The notes below the pieces were generated by a model. It was not told the DNA's origin. It did not search any database and saw only the letters and a list, made by a program, of their open reading frames with translations. From Mucilaginibacter sp. UR6-11 (lineage in GTDB: Bacteria > Bacteroidota > Bacteroidia > Sphingobacteriales > Sphingobacteriaceae), in the NCBI RefSeq assembly GCF_020880695.1, contig NZ_JAJIWO010000003.1:186001-250000 (forward strand): a stretch of 64,000 nt of DNA, read 5' to 3'. Every line of letters starts with the position of its first letter. Positions within the stretch are counted from its first letter, which is position 1. Both the position numbers and the translations under genes were made by a program. Shown piece by piece: positions 27,474 through 35,658 of this stretch.

Positions 27474-28209
27474 TATGCTTTTGTGTAGCTGCGTTTAATC
27501 CTTTTAGAACCAAGTGAGGCTCATTTTTTATATAGGGGGCAAAGATGCTATTTTTTAACAGGGTATCAAAAAAAATACTGTCGCCACCGGTTAGTATAAT
27601 ATTTAGTTGTTTTTCGTCATGCACATAGCTTTCAATGAAGCCATTTAACTCAAATTTAATCCCGTTCTGCACGCCCGATCTGATAGCGGTTTCTGTATCA
27701 TTCCCGCTGTTGCTTTTAAAGTCCGGATCTTGTTTAACAACCGGTAAGCCGGCAGTGTAATGGTTAAGTGCATTATAACGCATATTTAAACCGGGTGATA
27801 TGCTTCCGCCAAAATAATTTCCGCCGGCGTCAATCCAATCATAGGTTATACAGGTGCCCCCATCAATTACCAGATTGTTTTTATCGGGATATAAATGATT
27901 GGCGCCAATAACAGCAGCCAGCCTGTCTAACCCAAGTGTTTGCGGGGTACGGTAATGGTTATGGATCCCTGTGGTCATGCCGGTATTAAAATAAATTAAC
28001 TGCACTTTCTGCTTCAGTCCGGATTCCCATGCTTCACTGTTTTTTTTTACTGATGATATAATGGCCTTATCAACGGCATACCGGGTTAAAAAAGTATCCA
28101 GTATTTCAGTATTGAGCGTTGTATAATGTTCTGTATAAACTAATTCGTCCTGCTCAAATATGGCTGCTTTAGTGAGAGTATTCCCTATATCGACAACCAA
28201 ATTGGCCAT
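27466..28209 (-). CDS. coaX: Type III pantothenate kinase
   Basis: A 247-residue ASKHA-fold kinase that phosphorylates pantothenate, the first step of coenzyme A synthesis. Motifs seen are VDIGNTLTKAAIFE (phosphate-1), TLGLDRLAAVIGA and VIDGGTCITYDWI (phosphate-2/base region). Length is normal for CoaX. Its ATG shares a base with the purQ stop codon, and its 3' end overlaps the barrel-protein gene by 8 nt, so translation is probably coupled. Confidence 0.95.
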   Translation of the reverse strand: MANLVVDIGNTLTKAAIFEQDELVYTEHYTTLNTEILDTFLTRYAVDKAIISSVKKNSEAWESGLKQKVQLIYFNTGMTTGIHNHYRTPQTLGLDRLAAVIGANHLYPDKNNLVIDGGTCITYDWIDAGGNYFGGSISPGLNMRYNALNHYTAGLPVVKQDPDFKSNSGNDTETAIRSGVQNGIKFELNGFIESYVHDEKQLNIILTGGDSIFFDTLLKNSIFAPYIKNEPHLVLKGLNAATQKHND

Positions 28210-28901
28210 CAGGCTTTTACCATTGATAGTATAGATTCAAAAATCGCAAGCCCGTCCTCGTTGGCCAGCAACGGATCGGCAGCGCGTTCAGGATGTGGCA
28301 TAAAACCAAAAACATTACGGTTAAGGTTAGTGATACCCGCTATGTTTTCAATTGATCCGTTTGGATTTGCATCAGTTGTAATATTACCTGCTTCGTCACA
28401 ATATCTAAACAATACCTGGTCGTTATCATTCAGCGCTTTTAATATATCGGCCTCGGCAAAATAGTTACCCTCGCCGTGCGCAATAGGGATTTTTAACGCT
28501 CTTTGCGGATCAATCTGCGCGGTGATCAATGAATTAGCCGTTTGCGGTTTCATATAGATGTTACGGCAAATAAACTTACGGTGATTATTATGCAACAACG
28601 CGCCGGGCAATAAACCGGCTTCGGTTAAGATCTGGAAACCATTACAGATACCCAGCACGTAGCCCCCGTTATTGGCAAATTGAATAACCTGCTGCATGAT
28701 TGGAGAAAAACGGGCTATAGCGCCTGAACGTAAATAATCGCCGAAGGAGAAACCGCCCGGCAGCACAATAAACTCGGCGCCTTGCAGATCATGATCTTTA
28801 TGCCAAAGGCGAACAACCTCCTGGCCCATTATTTTTTCTAATACGTGGATAATATCCTCATCACAATTAGACCCCGGAAATATTACAACTCCAAATTTCA
28901 T
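28209..28901 (-). CDS. purQ: Phosphoribosylformylglycinamidine synthase, glutaminase subunit
   Basis: A 230-residue class I glutamine amidotransferase that provides ammonia to PurL in the fourth step of purine synthesis. The nucleophile Cys is in GICNGFQIL, and the His and Glu of the triad are in MPHPERAADPLL. The N-terminus MKFGVVIFPGSNCDEDI is typical of separate PurQ, so this organism should also have purL or purS/L elsewhere. It is the first gene of the purQ-coaX-barrel-lptC unit. Confidence 0.96.
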   Translation of the reverse strand: MKFGVVIFPGSNCDEDIIHVLEKIMGQEVVRLWHKDHDLQGAEFIVLPGGFSFGDYLRSGAIARFSPIMQQVIQFANNGGYVLGICNGFQILTEAGLLPGALLHNNHRKFICRNIYMKPQTANSLITAQIDPQRALKIPIAHGEGNYFAEADILKALNDNDQVLFRYCDEAGNITTDANPNGSIENIAGITNLNRNVFGFMPHPERAADPLLANEDGLAIFESILSMVKA

Positions 28902-28969
28902 CAGCTATAAGTTTAAAGTGAATATCATAGCTGCACAACAGCCGATGATACTTTCATGCTACAAATCTA
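28902..28969 (-). promoter_or_regulatory. purQ promoter and leader with a start-proximal hairpin
   Basis: TAGATTTG (28969-28962 on the minus strand) fits the -7 consensus and gives a leader of about 55 nt. The leader ends in a 7-bp stem (28902-28908 with 28927-28933) that abuts the ATG and could control initiation. There is no clear -33 element. Confidence 0.45.
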
Positions 28970-29002
28970 ATATAACAGCCGAAATTTGAACGAATGTAAA
29001 AG

Positions 29003-29989
29003 TTAAAAAGTGTTAAACTGAAAATAAACTATACCTAGCACCAGTATAAAAAACAAACTTTCATAAAACCAACGGGCGCTGGCATACAGAAAATAATAGG
29101 CAAAAAACACACTGACCGGTATAACACACAATAAAAAATGCGTTAAACTAAACTGAGCTTTTACATAAAACGACAGCCCGGTTATTAAAAAAACAACAAA
29201 CAGTAACTGGAAAGATTTACGAACCTGTACATAACTTCTGAAAAATATCTGCCTGATTTTTATCGCCCCTAATATAAAAATAAGGATTACAGGGGTCAGC
29301 ACCAGGTAGTTATAGGAGTTGATATTAACGTGGGTTGGAAATTTAGTGGTTAACGGTGTCCAGATGGTATAAAATATGGATAAATTACCGCTCAGGTAAT
29401 AGGCAACCGCCAGAAAGAAAAATATGGTAACGTAGCCCATTACACCAATTATCCACTCGCGCCAGTTAAACGGCCTGAAAAGAACTAAGGCCGCCCAGAT
29501 AACCAGGAACAAATAAATAAAGGGGAAATAGATTAATGAGCCCAGGGCCACTATCATCCCCAGATCATACGTGGTTGATTTAGCGTCATCACCCTTATAA
29601 AGTCCGAATAGTTTGTAAAACATCCATATCAGCAAAAAATTACAGATAAGCGGCGGGCTTAAAACCAAAAAAGGCGTAAACAAACCAGACATCGTGATAT
29701 ACATTAAAGCGGGCAAAAAGCTTGGCTTGCTTAATAAAGCATATTGATTTACCAAACGGTTTACCATTAACGCCTGTATAAACACCAGTACCCCGGCCAG
29801 GAAAATATTAACTACCGGCGGGAAAGCATATTGATAAGCGCCGGGGGCAAGCAGCCTGGCAAATGGTTCAAGATAGGTAAATTCTAATTTTGACGGGGCA
29901 TTATAGGCGTAGCCGGCCCGCAATAAAAACAATAAAATGCCCAGCCATAAAATATTAATTGGGTTATAGGACCTGAACACATTTATCAT
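29003..29989 (-). CDS. DUF6427-like polytopic membrane protein
   Basis: A 328-residue protein with about nine hydrophobic segments and few soluble loops. The start MINVFRSYNPINILWLG and the middle FLVIWAALVLFRPFNWREW resemble DUF6427 proteins of Bacteroidota, previously mis-annotated as beta-carotene monooxygenases. Function is unknown; no catalytic motif is visible. A 101-nt gap separates its stop from the purQ start, and it lies 67 nt downstream of the MJ1255-like glycosyltransferase gene. Confidence 0.6.
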   Translation of the reverse strand: MINVFRSYNPINILWLGILLFLLRAGYAYNAPSKLEFTYLEPFARLLAPGAYQYAFPPVVNIFLAGVLVFIQALMVNRLVNQYALLSKPSFLPALMYITMSGLFTPFLVLSPPLICNFLLIWMFYKLFGLYKGDDAKSTTYDLGMIVALGSLIYFPFIYLFLVIWAALVLFRPFNWREWIIGVMGYVTIFFFLAVAYYLSGNLSIFYTIWTPLTTKFPTHVNINSYNYLVLTPVILIFILGAIKIRQIFFRSYVQVRKSFQLLFVVFLITGLSFYVKAQFSLTHFLLCVIPVSVFFAYYFLYASARWFYESLFFILVLGIVYFQFNTF

Positions 29990-30056
29990 GACTGCAATAT
30001 TAACGCAAAAAGAGGGGATGTTAAAACCTTTTTGTTATTGTTGTGCGGGTTCATAC

Positions 30057-31049
30057 CTACCGCGCATACCGCTTAACTATATCATGAACAATCTGTGCGG
30101 TCTCGTCGGGAAAGTTAACCCATACCCTATCCTCGGCTTTTATCCAGCTATTAAGGTGATTTACAAAATTTTCATCTATAGCGTGCAACACGGGTACGCC
30201 AAGTTTTGAGGCGGCCAGTGCGTTACATTGCTGTTCGTATTGGCCCTGCATGGGTATCATCATTACCTTTTTTTGCAGGAACAGAGCTTCGGCAGGCCCT
30301 TCAAAACCACCACCGGTAAGCAGGCCATCGCAACTGGCAAGGCTCACGTTAAAACCTTCGTTATTAACCGGGATCACCTGTACATTGCCGTCTGTATAAG
30401 CAGTTTTTTGCCGTTTGGAAAATACGTGCCATTGTACATCGGTGGTCTGGTTTAAATATTTGGCCAGTTTTTTATCATCATAAGCCGGCAAATAAACCGT
30501 GTAATGGCCCAGGTTGGTTGTCTGCAGATTACGGATCTCGCTCCGGATCACCGGGGTATGAATAAAATCAGCATAGCGCTGAAAATGAAAACCGACATGG
30601 TGGGTTGTAGGCGAATAGTTTTTAAGCAGCCAGGCCCCATAATTAAACATGCCTGCATGTGCGCGCGGTGTATTTGGCGACACAAACGAGCATTGGTGGC
30701 TTAAAGAAACCGACGTCACCTTTTGCAGTTTGCAGGCCCAGGCGCTAACCGGCTCAAAATCATTAATGATCAGGTCGTACTCTTTTAGCGGCAGGCTGTG
30801 CATATCGCGCCACATTTGCGGCAGGTTCATTATTTTATAAGTGGCCCATTTATCAACCCCGCCATTGGTGCCAAACACAAAGCTGATGCCGTGGAATTTA
30901 TATTTAAGGGGTTGCGCCAGGGTAACTTCCGCTTCGGTGCCGCTCACCAGCAGGTCCAGCTCGCCATATTGTTGCAGCAACGGAACAATCTCGCGCGCTC
31001 GGCTGATGTGCCCGTTCCCTGTTCCCTGTATGGCGTATAATATCTTCAT
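30057..31049 (-). CDS. MJ1255/MGDG-synthase-like glycosyltransferase
   Basis: A 330-residue GT-B glycosyltransferase. The N-terminal motif GTGNGHISRAREIVPLL is the nucleotide-sugar transferase signature of the MurG/MGDG-synthase-like MJ1255 family. The C-terminal half has LLTGGGFEGPAEALFLQKK and MIPMQGQYEQQCNA, the expected acceptor/UDP-sugar site. The acceptor is unknown; family members act on lipids or on lipid-linked sugars. It lies 46 nt downstream of the LpxH-like phosphatase gene, which fits a lipid-glycosylation role. Confidence 0.85.
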   Translation of the reverse strand: MKILYAIQGTGNGHISRAREIVPLLQQYGELDLLVSGTEAEVTLAQPLKYKFHGISFVFGTNGGVDKWATYKIMNLPQMWRDMHSLPLKEYDLIINDFEPVSAWACKLQKVTSVSLSHQCSFVSPNTPRAHAGMFNYGAWLLKNYSPTTHHVGFHFQRYADFIHTPVIRSEIRNLQTTNLGHYTVYLPAYDDKKLAKYLNQTTDVQWHVFSKRQKTAYTDGNVQVIPVNNEGFNVSLASCDGLLTGGGFEGPAEALFLQKKVMMIPMQGQYEQQCNALAASKLGVPVLHAIDENFVNHLNSWIKAEDRVWVNFPDETAQIVHDIVKRYAR

Positions 31050-31095
31050 TATAATTGCGGGCCAAGATAATAAAGATAAATGCTTGACAAAAGTT

Positions 31096-31950
31096 TTACG
31101 ACGCTTCCTGCTTAAATCTTTCCAACAATAAATTCACATCCAGTTTGGCGTCAAGATCCTCGGCGTCAGTTTTATCATCCTCATCAGCATCGGTGTTGAA
31201 TTTGGCGGGATCATATTTAAAGATCTCCCATTTCTTATTATGATACTCTAACGCCGACAGGCTCTCCACCCAGTCGCCGCTATTCAGGTACAATACCGTA
31301 CCCGGGCTGTCGGTAGCGGTCATTTCCCTTATTTCGGCCTGATGGATATGGCCGCATATTACATATTGGTATTCTTTAGCCACAGCCAGGTCGGCAGCGG
31401 TTTGTTCAAACTGGTTGATGAATTTTACGGCATCTTTAAATTTAGCCTTTACCTTTTGCGAGAAGCTCATTTTTTGCCGGCCCATAGCAGTTAAGAACCA
31501 GTTGGTAATGCTATTTAGCAAAATAAGGGTATCATAACCTATGGCCCCCAGTTTAGCCAGCCATTTGGAGTGCTGCATGGTAACATCAAACACATCGCCA
31601 TGAAAAATCCAGGCTTTTTTTCCGTCGATGTTTAATACCACCTTATTCAGCAATTTGAATGAACCCAGGTCGAAATCAGCAAATTTGCGCAGCATTTCGT
31701 CGTGGTTACCGGTTAGATAATATACCGGGATACCTTCGGTAATAAATTTCATAATACGGCGCACTACTTTCATGTGTGCTTCAGGCCAATAGCTTTTACT
31801 GAACTGCCAGATATCAATAATATCGCCGTTAAGAATAAGCATTTTAGGCTTTATACTTTTCAGGTATTTAAGCAGCTCTTTGGCATGACAGCCATAGGTA
31901 CCCAAATGCACATCGGATATAATTACGATATCAACTTCGCGTTTTGCCAT
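31096..31950 (-). CDS. LpxH-like UDP-2,3-diacylglucosamine diphosphatase family metallophosphoesterase
   Basis: A 284-residue calcineurin-like phosphoesterase. The dimetal motifs are Asp13/His15 (IISDVHLGT), NGDIIDIW, GNHDEM, FHGDVFD and the C-terminal GHIHQAEI. The extended middle helix (ILLNSITNWFLTAMG) is typical of the Bacteroidota LpxH-like group, which cleaves UDP-2,3-diacylglucosamine to lipid X in lipid A synthesis. Lipid A specificity is inferred from the family. Its promoter, 132 nt upstream, lies inside one copy of a 52-nt duplicated sequence. A glycosyltransferase gene follows in the same direction. Confidence 0.88.
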   Translation of the reverse strand: MAKREVDIVIISDVHLGTYGCHAKELLKYLKSIKPKMLILNGDIIDIWQFSKSYWPEAHMKVVRRIMKFITEGIPVYYLTGNHDEMLRKFADFDLGSFKLLNKVVLNIDGKKAWIFHGDVFDVTMQHSKWLAKLGAIGYDTLILLNSITNWFLTAMGRQKMSFSQKVKAKFKDAVKFINQFEQTAADLAVAKEYQYVICGHIHQAEIREMTATDSPGTVLYLNSGDWVESLSALEYHNKKWEIFKYDPAKFNTDADEDDKTDAEDLDAKLDVNLLLERFKQEAS

Positions 31951-32078
31951 AAAAATAGGGGGATAAAGTACCGCCCGGTAAATGTATACCGGCTTACATA
32001 ACAGAAAGAGATGTCCAAACCAATTAACACCAATATAATATCAATGGGGTATAACTATCAAAACTATCATTGATAGCA

Positions 32079-32130
32079 TTACAAAAGTAGCCCAACTATA
32101 TTACTGTATTGTTAAGATTGCATTAAGTAT
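32079..32130 (-). repeat. 52-nt imperfect repeat, copy A: promoter of the LpxH-like gene
   Basis: Copy A is 40/52 identical to 32418-32469. It contains on the minus strand TACTTTTG (32089-32082), an exact -7 match. Further upstream it holds the element TTAAGATTGCATTAA (32112-32126), two TTAA half-sites 7 nt apart. It lies about 130 nt before the LpxH-like start codon. Confidence 0.7.
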
Positions 32131-32294
32131 TAACTATAGTAACTGGTTTAATTAAACCTTTTGCATGGGATAATCCATCCGCAATTAGCTGCATTTAAAG
32201 AATAAAAAGCAATGAAATTGGCGATAAATAAGAGAGAACTACGGCCGGCCCGGTAATTTACCAGATACATTAGGAGAATGAATAGAGCGAAATT

Positions 32295-32405
32295 TTATTC
32301 TTCGCCTTCCTCTTCATTAACGGTAAGTTCATATGGACTTAAATAAAATAAACCTACCAATAGCAGGAGTATTATTACAACCATATACGCGTATTCAAAA
32401 TGCAT
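32295..32405 (-). CDS. 36-residue single-span membrane microprotein (hypothetical)
   Basis: An ATG-initiated ORF of 36 codons: a short polar start, one strongly hydrophobic helix (MVVIILLLLVGLFYLS), then ELTVNEEEGEE and stop. The layout, an N-terminal helix and a very acidic tail, is typical of regulatory membrane microproteins. I recognise no family. Support comes from the promoter-like 52-nt repeat immediately upstream, with its -7-like CACCTTTG 15 nt before the ATG, and from the clean membrane helix. Without comparative data it could still be a chance ORF. Confidence 0.45.
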   Translation of the reverse strand: MHFEYAYMVVIILLLLVGLFYLSPYELTVNEEEGEE

Positions 32406-32417
32406 GATAACAGGTTT

Positions 32418-32469
32418 TTACAAAGGTGGTTAATCTATATTATTTTATCATTAAGACTGCATTAAATAT
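32418..32469 (-). repeat. 52-nt imperfect repeat, copy B: upstream of the microprotein
   Basis: Copy B is 40/52 identical to copy A at a distance of 339 nt. Its -7 position reads CACCTTTG on the minus strand, one mismatch to TAnnTTTG. The distal element TTAAGACTGCATTAA (32451-32465) is conserved 14/15 with copy A. It begins 12 nt downstream of the DinB stop and ends 13 nt before the microprotein ATG. Confidence 0.7.
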
Positions 32470-32480
32470 AAAAGGTTTCA

Positions 32481-32999
32481 TCAGATTGAAAATTTATTTT
32501 TTATCCGCTCAATTTGCTTTAAATGATGATTTAAATGCACCAGTATAAACCTAAACCATTGCTGCGCATTCAACAGCCCAAAGCGGGAGTGTTTAAAGCG
32601 GCTGAATTGTTTAGCGTTATATACCTTCGGAGTGATAACATCCACTCTGTTGCGGCATTTTATAAGCAGATTGCGTGCTTCTTCTTTGGTTAATTTCTTT
32701 ACAGGGATTTGGGCGCCTTCTTCGGTGGATTTTACCTTCGGCATGTAGCCAAATAGCAGTGCAAACCTGCCCACAAGTGTAAGACCCTTTTTAGTTGGCT
32801 CGCAGGTGCCGTTTGCGCAACGCTCGGCAGCAATGGTCGAGCCTATTGTAGCCTGCAGGATATGCGAGTATACCTCGGCAAAAGACCATCCGCCGTTGGG
32901 CGGCGTCGCTTCAAACAACTCATCAGGAATGGTATCTAACTGGTTTCGGTAATTATCAAGTGCGGCATCAATGGCTCTGCGCGCTCCGGCTATTTTCAT
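32481..32999 (-). CDS. DinB-like superfamily protein
   Basis: A 172-residue helical protein with the DinB four-helix-bundle pattern and its candidate metal-binding histidines: HILQAT in the second helix and LVHLNHHLKQIERI near the C-terminus. The start RRAIDAALDNYRNQLDTIPDE and the WSFAEVYSH block are typical. DinB-family proteins include thiol-dependent transferases (bacillithiol or mycothiol) and stress proteins; the reaction here is unknown. Its ATG overlaps the stop of the YjjG-like gene as ATGA, so the two are translationally coupled. Confidence 0.82.
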   Translation of the reverse strand: MKIAGARRAIDAALDNYRNQLDTIPDELFEATPPNGGWSFAEVYSHILQATIGSTIAAERCANGTCEPTKKGLTLVGRFALLFGYMPKVKSTEEGAQIPVKKLTKEEARNLLIKCRNRVDVITPKVYNAKQFSRFKHSRFGLLNAQQWFRFILVHLNHHLKQIERIKNKFSI

Positions 33000-33691
33000 A
33001 GCATTAAAGTTAGCTCTTTTAAATCACTGATCTGCATTTTTACCGCATCAGGTTTGGGGGCATTAAACGGGTTAAAAAACACGGCATCCATGCCAAAGTT
33101 TAACGCTCCCAGCACGTCGGCTTCCAAACTATCGCCTACCATCAGGCTTTCGTATTTGGTTGTACCGGCCAAATTAACGGCGTGTTCAAATATCGCTTTA
33201 TCGGGTTTATTAACACCAACCAGCTCTGATATGATAACATGGGTAAAATATTTACCTATCCCGGTGCCATTGATCTTTATGTCCTGAGATTCTTTAAATC
33301 CGTTGGATATCAGGTGCAGCGTATATTTTGACTGCAGATAAGCCAGCGTTTCGTGCGCGTTGGGGAACAAATTAGTTTTAGTTGGGCAGAGCTCTACATA
33401 CGCGTCCTCAAAACCATGCGGAATTATATCGGGGTGTACGCCTAAATCAAGAAAGGTTTGTTTAAAACGTGCCTCACGCAGGGCCTCTTTAGTAATATTG
33501 CCTACATGATATTCGCGCCAGAGGCGGTGATTGTTTTCCGTATAGGTTTCAATAAACACATCGGCTGATGTTAAGCCTATGTCTTTCAGTTTATGAATAA
33601 CATAGAGCTCATGCAGCGCTTCTTCGGCATTTTTATCAAAATCCCAGATGGTGTGGTCGAGGTCAAAGAAGATGTGCTGGTATTGTTTCAT
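32996..33691 (-). CDS. YjjG-like noncanonical pyrimidine nucleotidase (HAD superfamily)
   Basis: A HAD phosphatase with motif I FFDLDHTIWDFD, motif II LISNGF, the motif III Lys in NKPDKAIFEHA and motif IV MVGDSLEADV. The Trp after the first motif and the overall layout match YjjG, which removes phosphate from non-canonical pyrimidine nucleotides and so protects DNA. I use the ATG at 33691, directly before the conserved KQYQHIFFDLD; an in-frame ATG 45 nt upstream would add an unconserved extension. Its stop overlaps the DinB start by 4 nt. Confidence 0.9.
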   Translation of the reverse strand: MKQYQHIFFDLDHTIWDFDKNAEEALHELYVIHKLKDIGLTSADVFIETYTENNHRLWREYHVGNITKEALREARFKQTFLDLGVHPDIIPHGFEDAYVELCPTKTNLFPNAHETLAYLQSKYTLHLISNGFKESQDIKINGTGIGKYFTHVIISELVGVNKPDKAIFEHAVNLAGTTKYESLMVGDSLEADVLGALNFGMDAVFFNPFNAPKPDAVKMQISDLKELTLML

Positions 33692-33698
33692 TGTAATT

Positions 33699-34049
33699 TT
33701 ATCTGAACGAGTAAGCCAGGCTACCCCGCTCTTCATTGCGTGCGTGCCTATCCTTGTTAAATTTCATGGCCATTACCGCCTCCTCTACTTTATGTATAAA
33801 CACCCGGTCGCGAACGGTAGTGTGCCTGCGGTCGGCTGTCGCCGATATTACATTACCGTTTTTATCTATTACAAAATCTATAGCCACAGTCCCGTAAGCG
33901 TGACCAAGATGGTTTATAGAAGGCTGCATGGTAATGCTTCTTCCGGCCGGCACTTTTACATACTCTTTTTTCGGTAGTTTATCGGCAAATACACTTACCG
34001 AACCTGCAATTAGCGCGGCTGTAATTAATGTTCTGATTGTCTTTTTCAT
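33699..34049 (-). CDS. Small secreted TonB C-terminal-like protein (116 aa)
   Basis: A signal peptide (residues 1 to about 22, MKKTIRTLITAALIAGSVSVFAD) is followed by about 90 residues containing GTVAIDFVIDKNGNVISA, the beta strand pattern of the TonB C-terminal domain, then a charged helix AVMAMKFNKDRHARNE and a final strand. There is no proline-rich linker and no obvious retained membrane anchor, unlike real TonB. It may be a periplasmic competitor or helper of TonB-dependent receptors; that is inference. I use the ATG at 34049, which begins a clean signal peptide. An upstream GTG would add 34 unconserved residues. It ends 7 nt before the YjjG-like ATG. Confidence 0.65.
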   Translation of the reverse strand: MKKTIRTLITAALIAGSVSVFADKLPKKEYVKVPAGRSITMQPSINHLGHAYGTVAIDFVIDKNGNVISATADRRHTTVRDRVFIHKVEEAVMAMKFNKDRHARNEERGSLAYSFR

Positions 34050-34137
34050 CGTGATGTGAGTTAATATTGGGTATAACCCATTATCAGTACTATTGTTTAA
34101 AACAATAACAATCCTGGCAGTTGAGACAATACCGGGA

Positions 34138-35658
34138 TTACTTATATGCACCTAACTCCGGAGGGAACCATTCTTTGTGTCCTTCAACCTGTTTCTTGGC
34201 TACATAAGAAACAGGGATGCGCCACACCTCAAAAAATCGTGATAAGTTGCTGTTGGTTGCTTTGCAAAGCGTAATAAATCTGAAGTCGATTTTTTGTTGG
34301 GCGGTTTTTGGAAACTGGTCTTTTGGGGTATTGCGATAAGCAGCATTAACTGTTTTTATAGCATTCCAGCCAAAAGCGTCAATGATCTGAATGTACATAG
34401 CCAGGGCCAGGAAAGGGTCTTGTGCCCATTTGTTATACCCGGCATCAGGCGAGCTTATATAACTCATAATTTTTGCAATTACTTCCTGGCGGCTTTCCAT
34501 ACCTTCATGCTGATAAATGCCTTTGTGCAATACTTTATCGTACACATACATCGTATACAAATTCACGGTAACTTCCTGCGTTGCCCCATCTTCAAACGGC
34601 CAATACTGGTGCCTATGGCCCAACTCATGAAATGTGCCCCATGAACCGTGCGAACGGATAAACTGTTCATTGAGCATCCATTCGCAACTTTCATCATCAG
34701 GCGACACGATCTTATCAAGTGTTGTGAACATATAACCGTAAGCCACATCATTATCAATAATGATACGTTCATGATGCATGCGTTTTTGGGGCATGGCAGC
34801 AAGGTCTGCATCGGCATTCATTACCTCATCCCAAAATTTCATCAACTTTACCGGGTTATCCAATTTTCTTATCCGGTATGATGGCACTGTAAGAACGATG
34901 TTATCAGTAGCCAACTCGGCCCATGGACCGGGATTATTGCGAATGCTGAGGTTCCAGTCTGCTTCGCTGGTTTCACCGAGTTTAAAATAAGGAGCCTTTA
35001 CCGCACCTTTTACATTTAGGGTGACGGTTTTTAGACTGGTGGTGTCAGCAATGTTTATCAGCAGTAATCCGCCGTAAGGCGAATAAACATCAACCTGTTT
35101 TGCATCCAGTCTGAAGGTCACGGTCAGATCAAAAGGAATACGTTTAAATTCATCCAGGTGCGTAACATCATCATTATGCACACCAATTTGCGCCCTAAAA
35201 TATTGTTTAATATCGTTATCATTAATTGTAATGGTTACCTTCTCGCCTGCCGGCACATATAAACCAGTGCTATGCGCACGATAGTAGACAGACCCGGGAT
35301 CATTAAGTGGCTGCGTTCCCACCTTAACCGGGATAGTAACCGTTTGATTAACACGCGTCGCGTTGGCCGGCACATCGCCTGGAAATATTTTATAACCTAC
35401 CGCTTTGGCTTCAGGATGATGGTCAAAATCCTGTAACAGGTTATATTCGCGATATCCAATTTTAGTGGCCCTTTTTAATTCAGGGGTATTATTTAATACT
35501 GGTTTTGAAGGCGATGGTACGTGCAAACTATCCACATGTGTAAGTAACTTAGACGCGGTGCTTTGCGCTTTTAAAGAAAAAGCACCCGTAATTAGCAATA
35601 AAACACAAGTTAATATGCAATAAGATCTGCAGGCCATTAAGTAAGTTTTTGGTAGCAT
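34138..35658 (-). CDS. Secreted M60/enhancin-like metallopeptidase (506 aa)
   Basis: Numbered from the TTG at 35691, the zinc motif is His355-Glu-Leu-Gly-His359 (FHELGHRHQ) with a downstream Glu373 ligand, an HExxH-x13-E gluzincin site as in M60 (PF13402) enhancin-type peptidases, which cleave mucin-like O-glycoproteins. The domain is preceded by a beta-rich region with GLYVPAGEKVTITI, found N-terminally in this family. A signal peptide ends near FSLKAQS. I start at the ATG at 35658, which directly precedes the signal peptide; the upstream TTG would add 11 residues. Its natural substrate here is unknown. Confidence 0.88.
   Translation of the reverse strand: MLPKTYLMACRSYCILTCVLLLITGAFSLKAQSTASKLLTHVDSLHVPSPSKPVLNNTPELKRATKIGYREYNLLQDFDHHPEAKAVGYKIFPGDVPANATRVNQTVTIPVKVGTQPLNDPGSVYYRAHSTGLYVPAGEKVTITINDNDIKQYFRAQIGVHNDDVTHLDEFKRIPFDLTVTFRLDAKQVDVYSPYGGLLLINIADTTSLKTVTLNVKGAVKAPYFKLGETSEADWNLSIRNNPGPWAELATDNIVLTVPSYRIRKLDNPVKLMKFWDEVMNADADLAAMPQKRMHHERIIIDNDVAYGYMFTTLDKIVSPDDESCEWMLNEQFIRSHGSWGTFHELGHRHQYWPFEDGATQEVTVNLYTMYVYDKVLHKGIYQHEGMESRQEVIAKIMSYISSPDAGYNKWAQDPFLALAMYIQIIDAFGWNAIKTVNAAYRNTPKDQFPKTAQQKIDFRFITLCKATNSNLSRFFEVWRIPVSYVAKKQVEGHKEWFPPELGAYK

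Larger units (their letters stand above)
31951..32480. other. 530-nt region with a duplicated promoter, a microprotein ORF and palindromes
   Basis: Besides the microprotein ORF at 32295-32405 and the two 52-nt repeats described separately, the region contains a 14-bp perfect palindrome GGTTTAATTAAACC (32145-32158) and the palindrome CTATCATTGATAG (32064-32076), which falls at the predicted transcription start of the LpxH-like gene. No RNA gene is recognised. Confidence 0.7.

Noticed and set aside
34050..34151. Longer start for the TonB-C-like protein
   Set aside because: It begins with a GTG and overlaps the end of the M60 gene; the ATG at 34049 gives a clean signal peptide.
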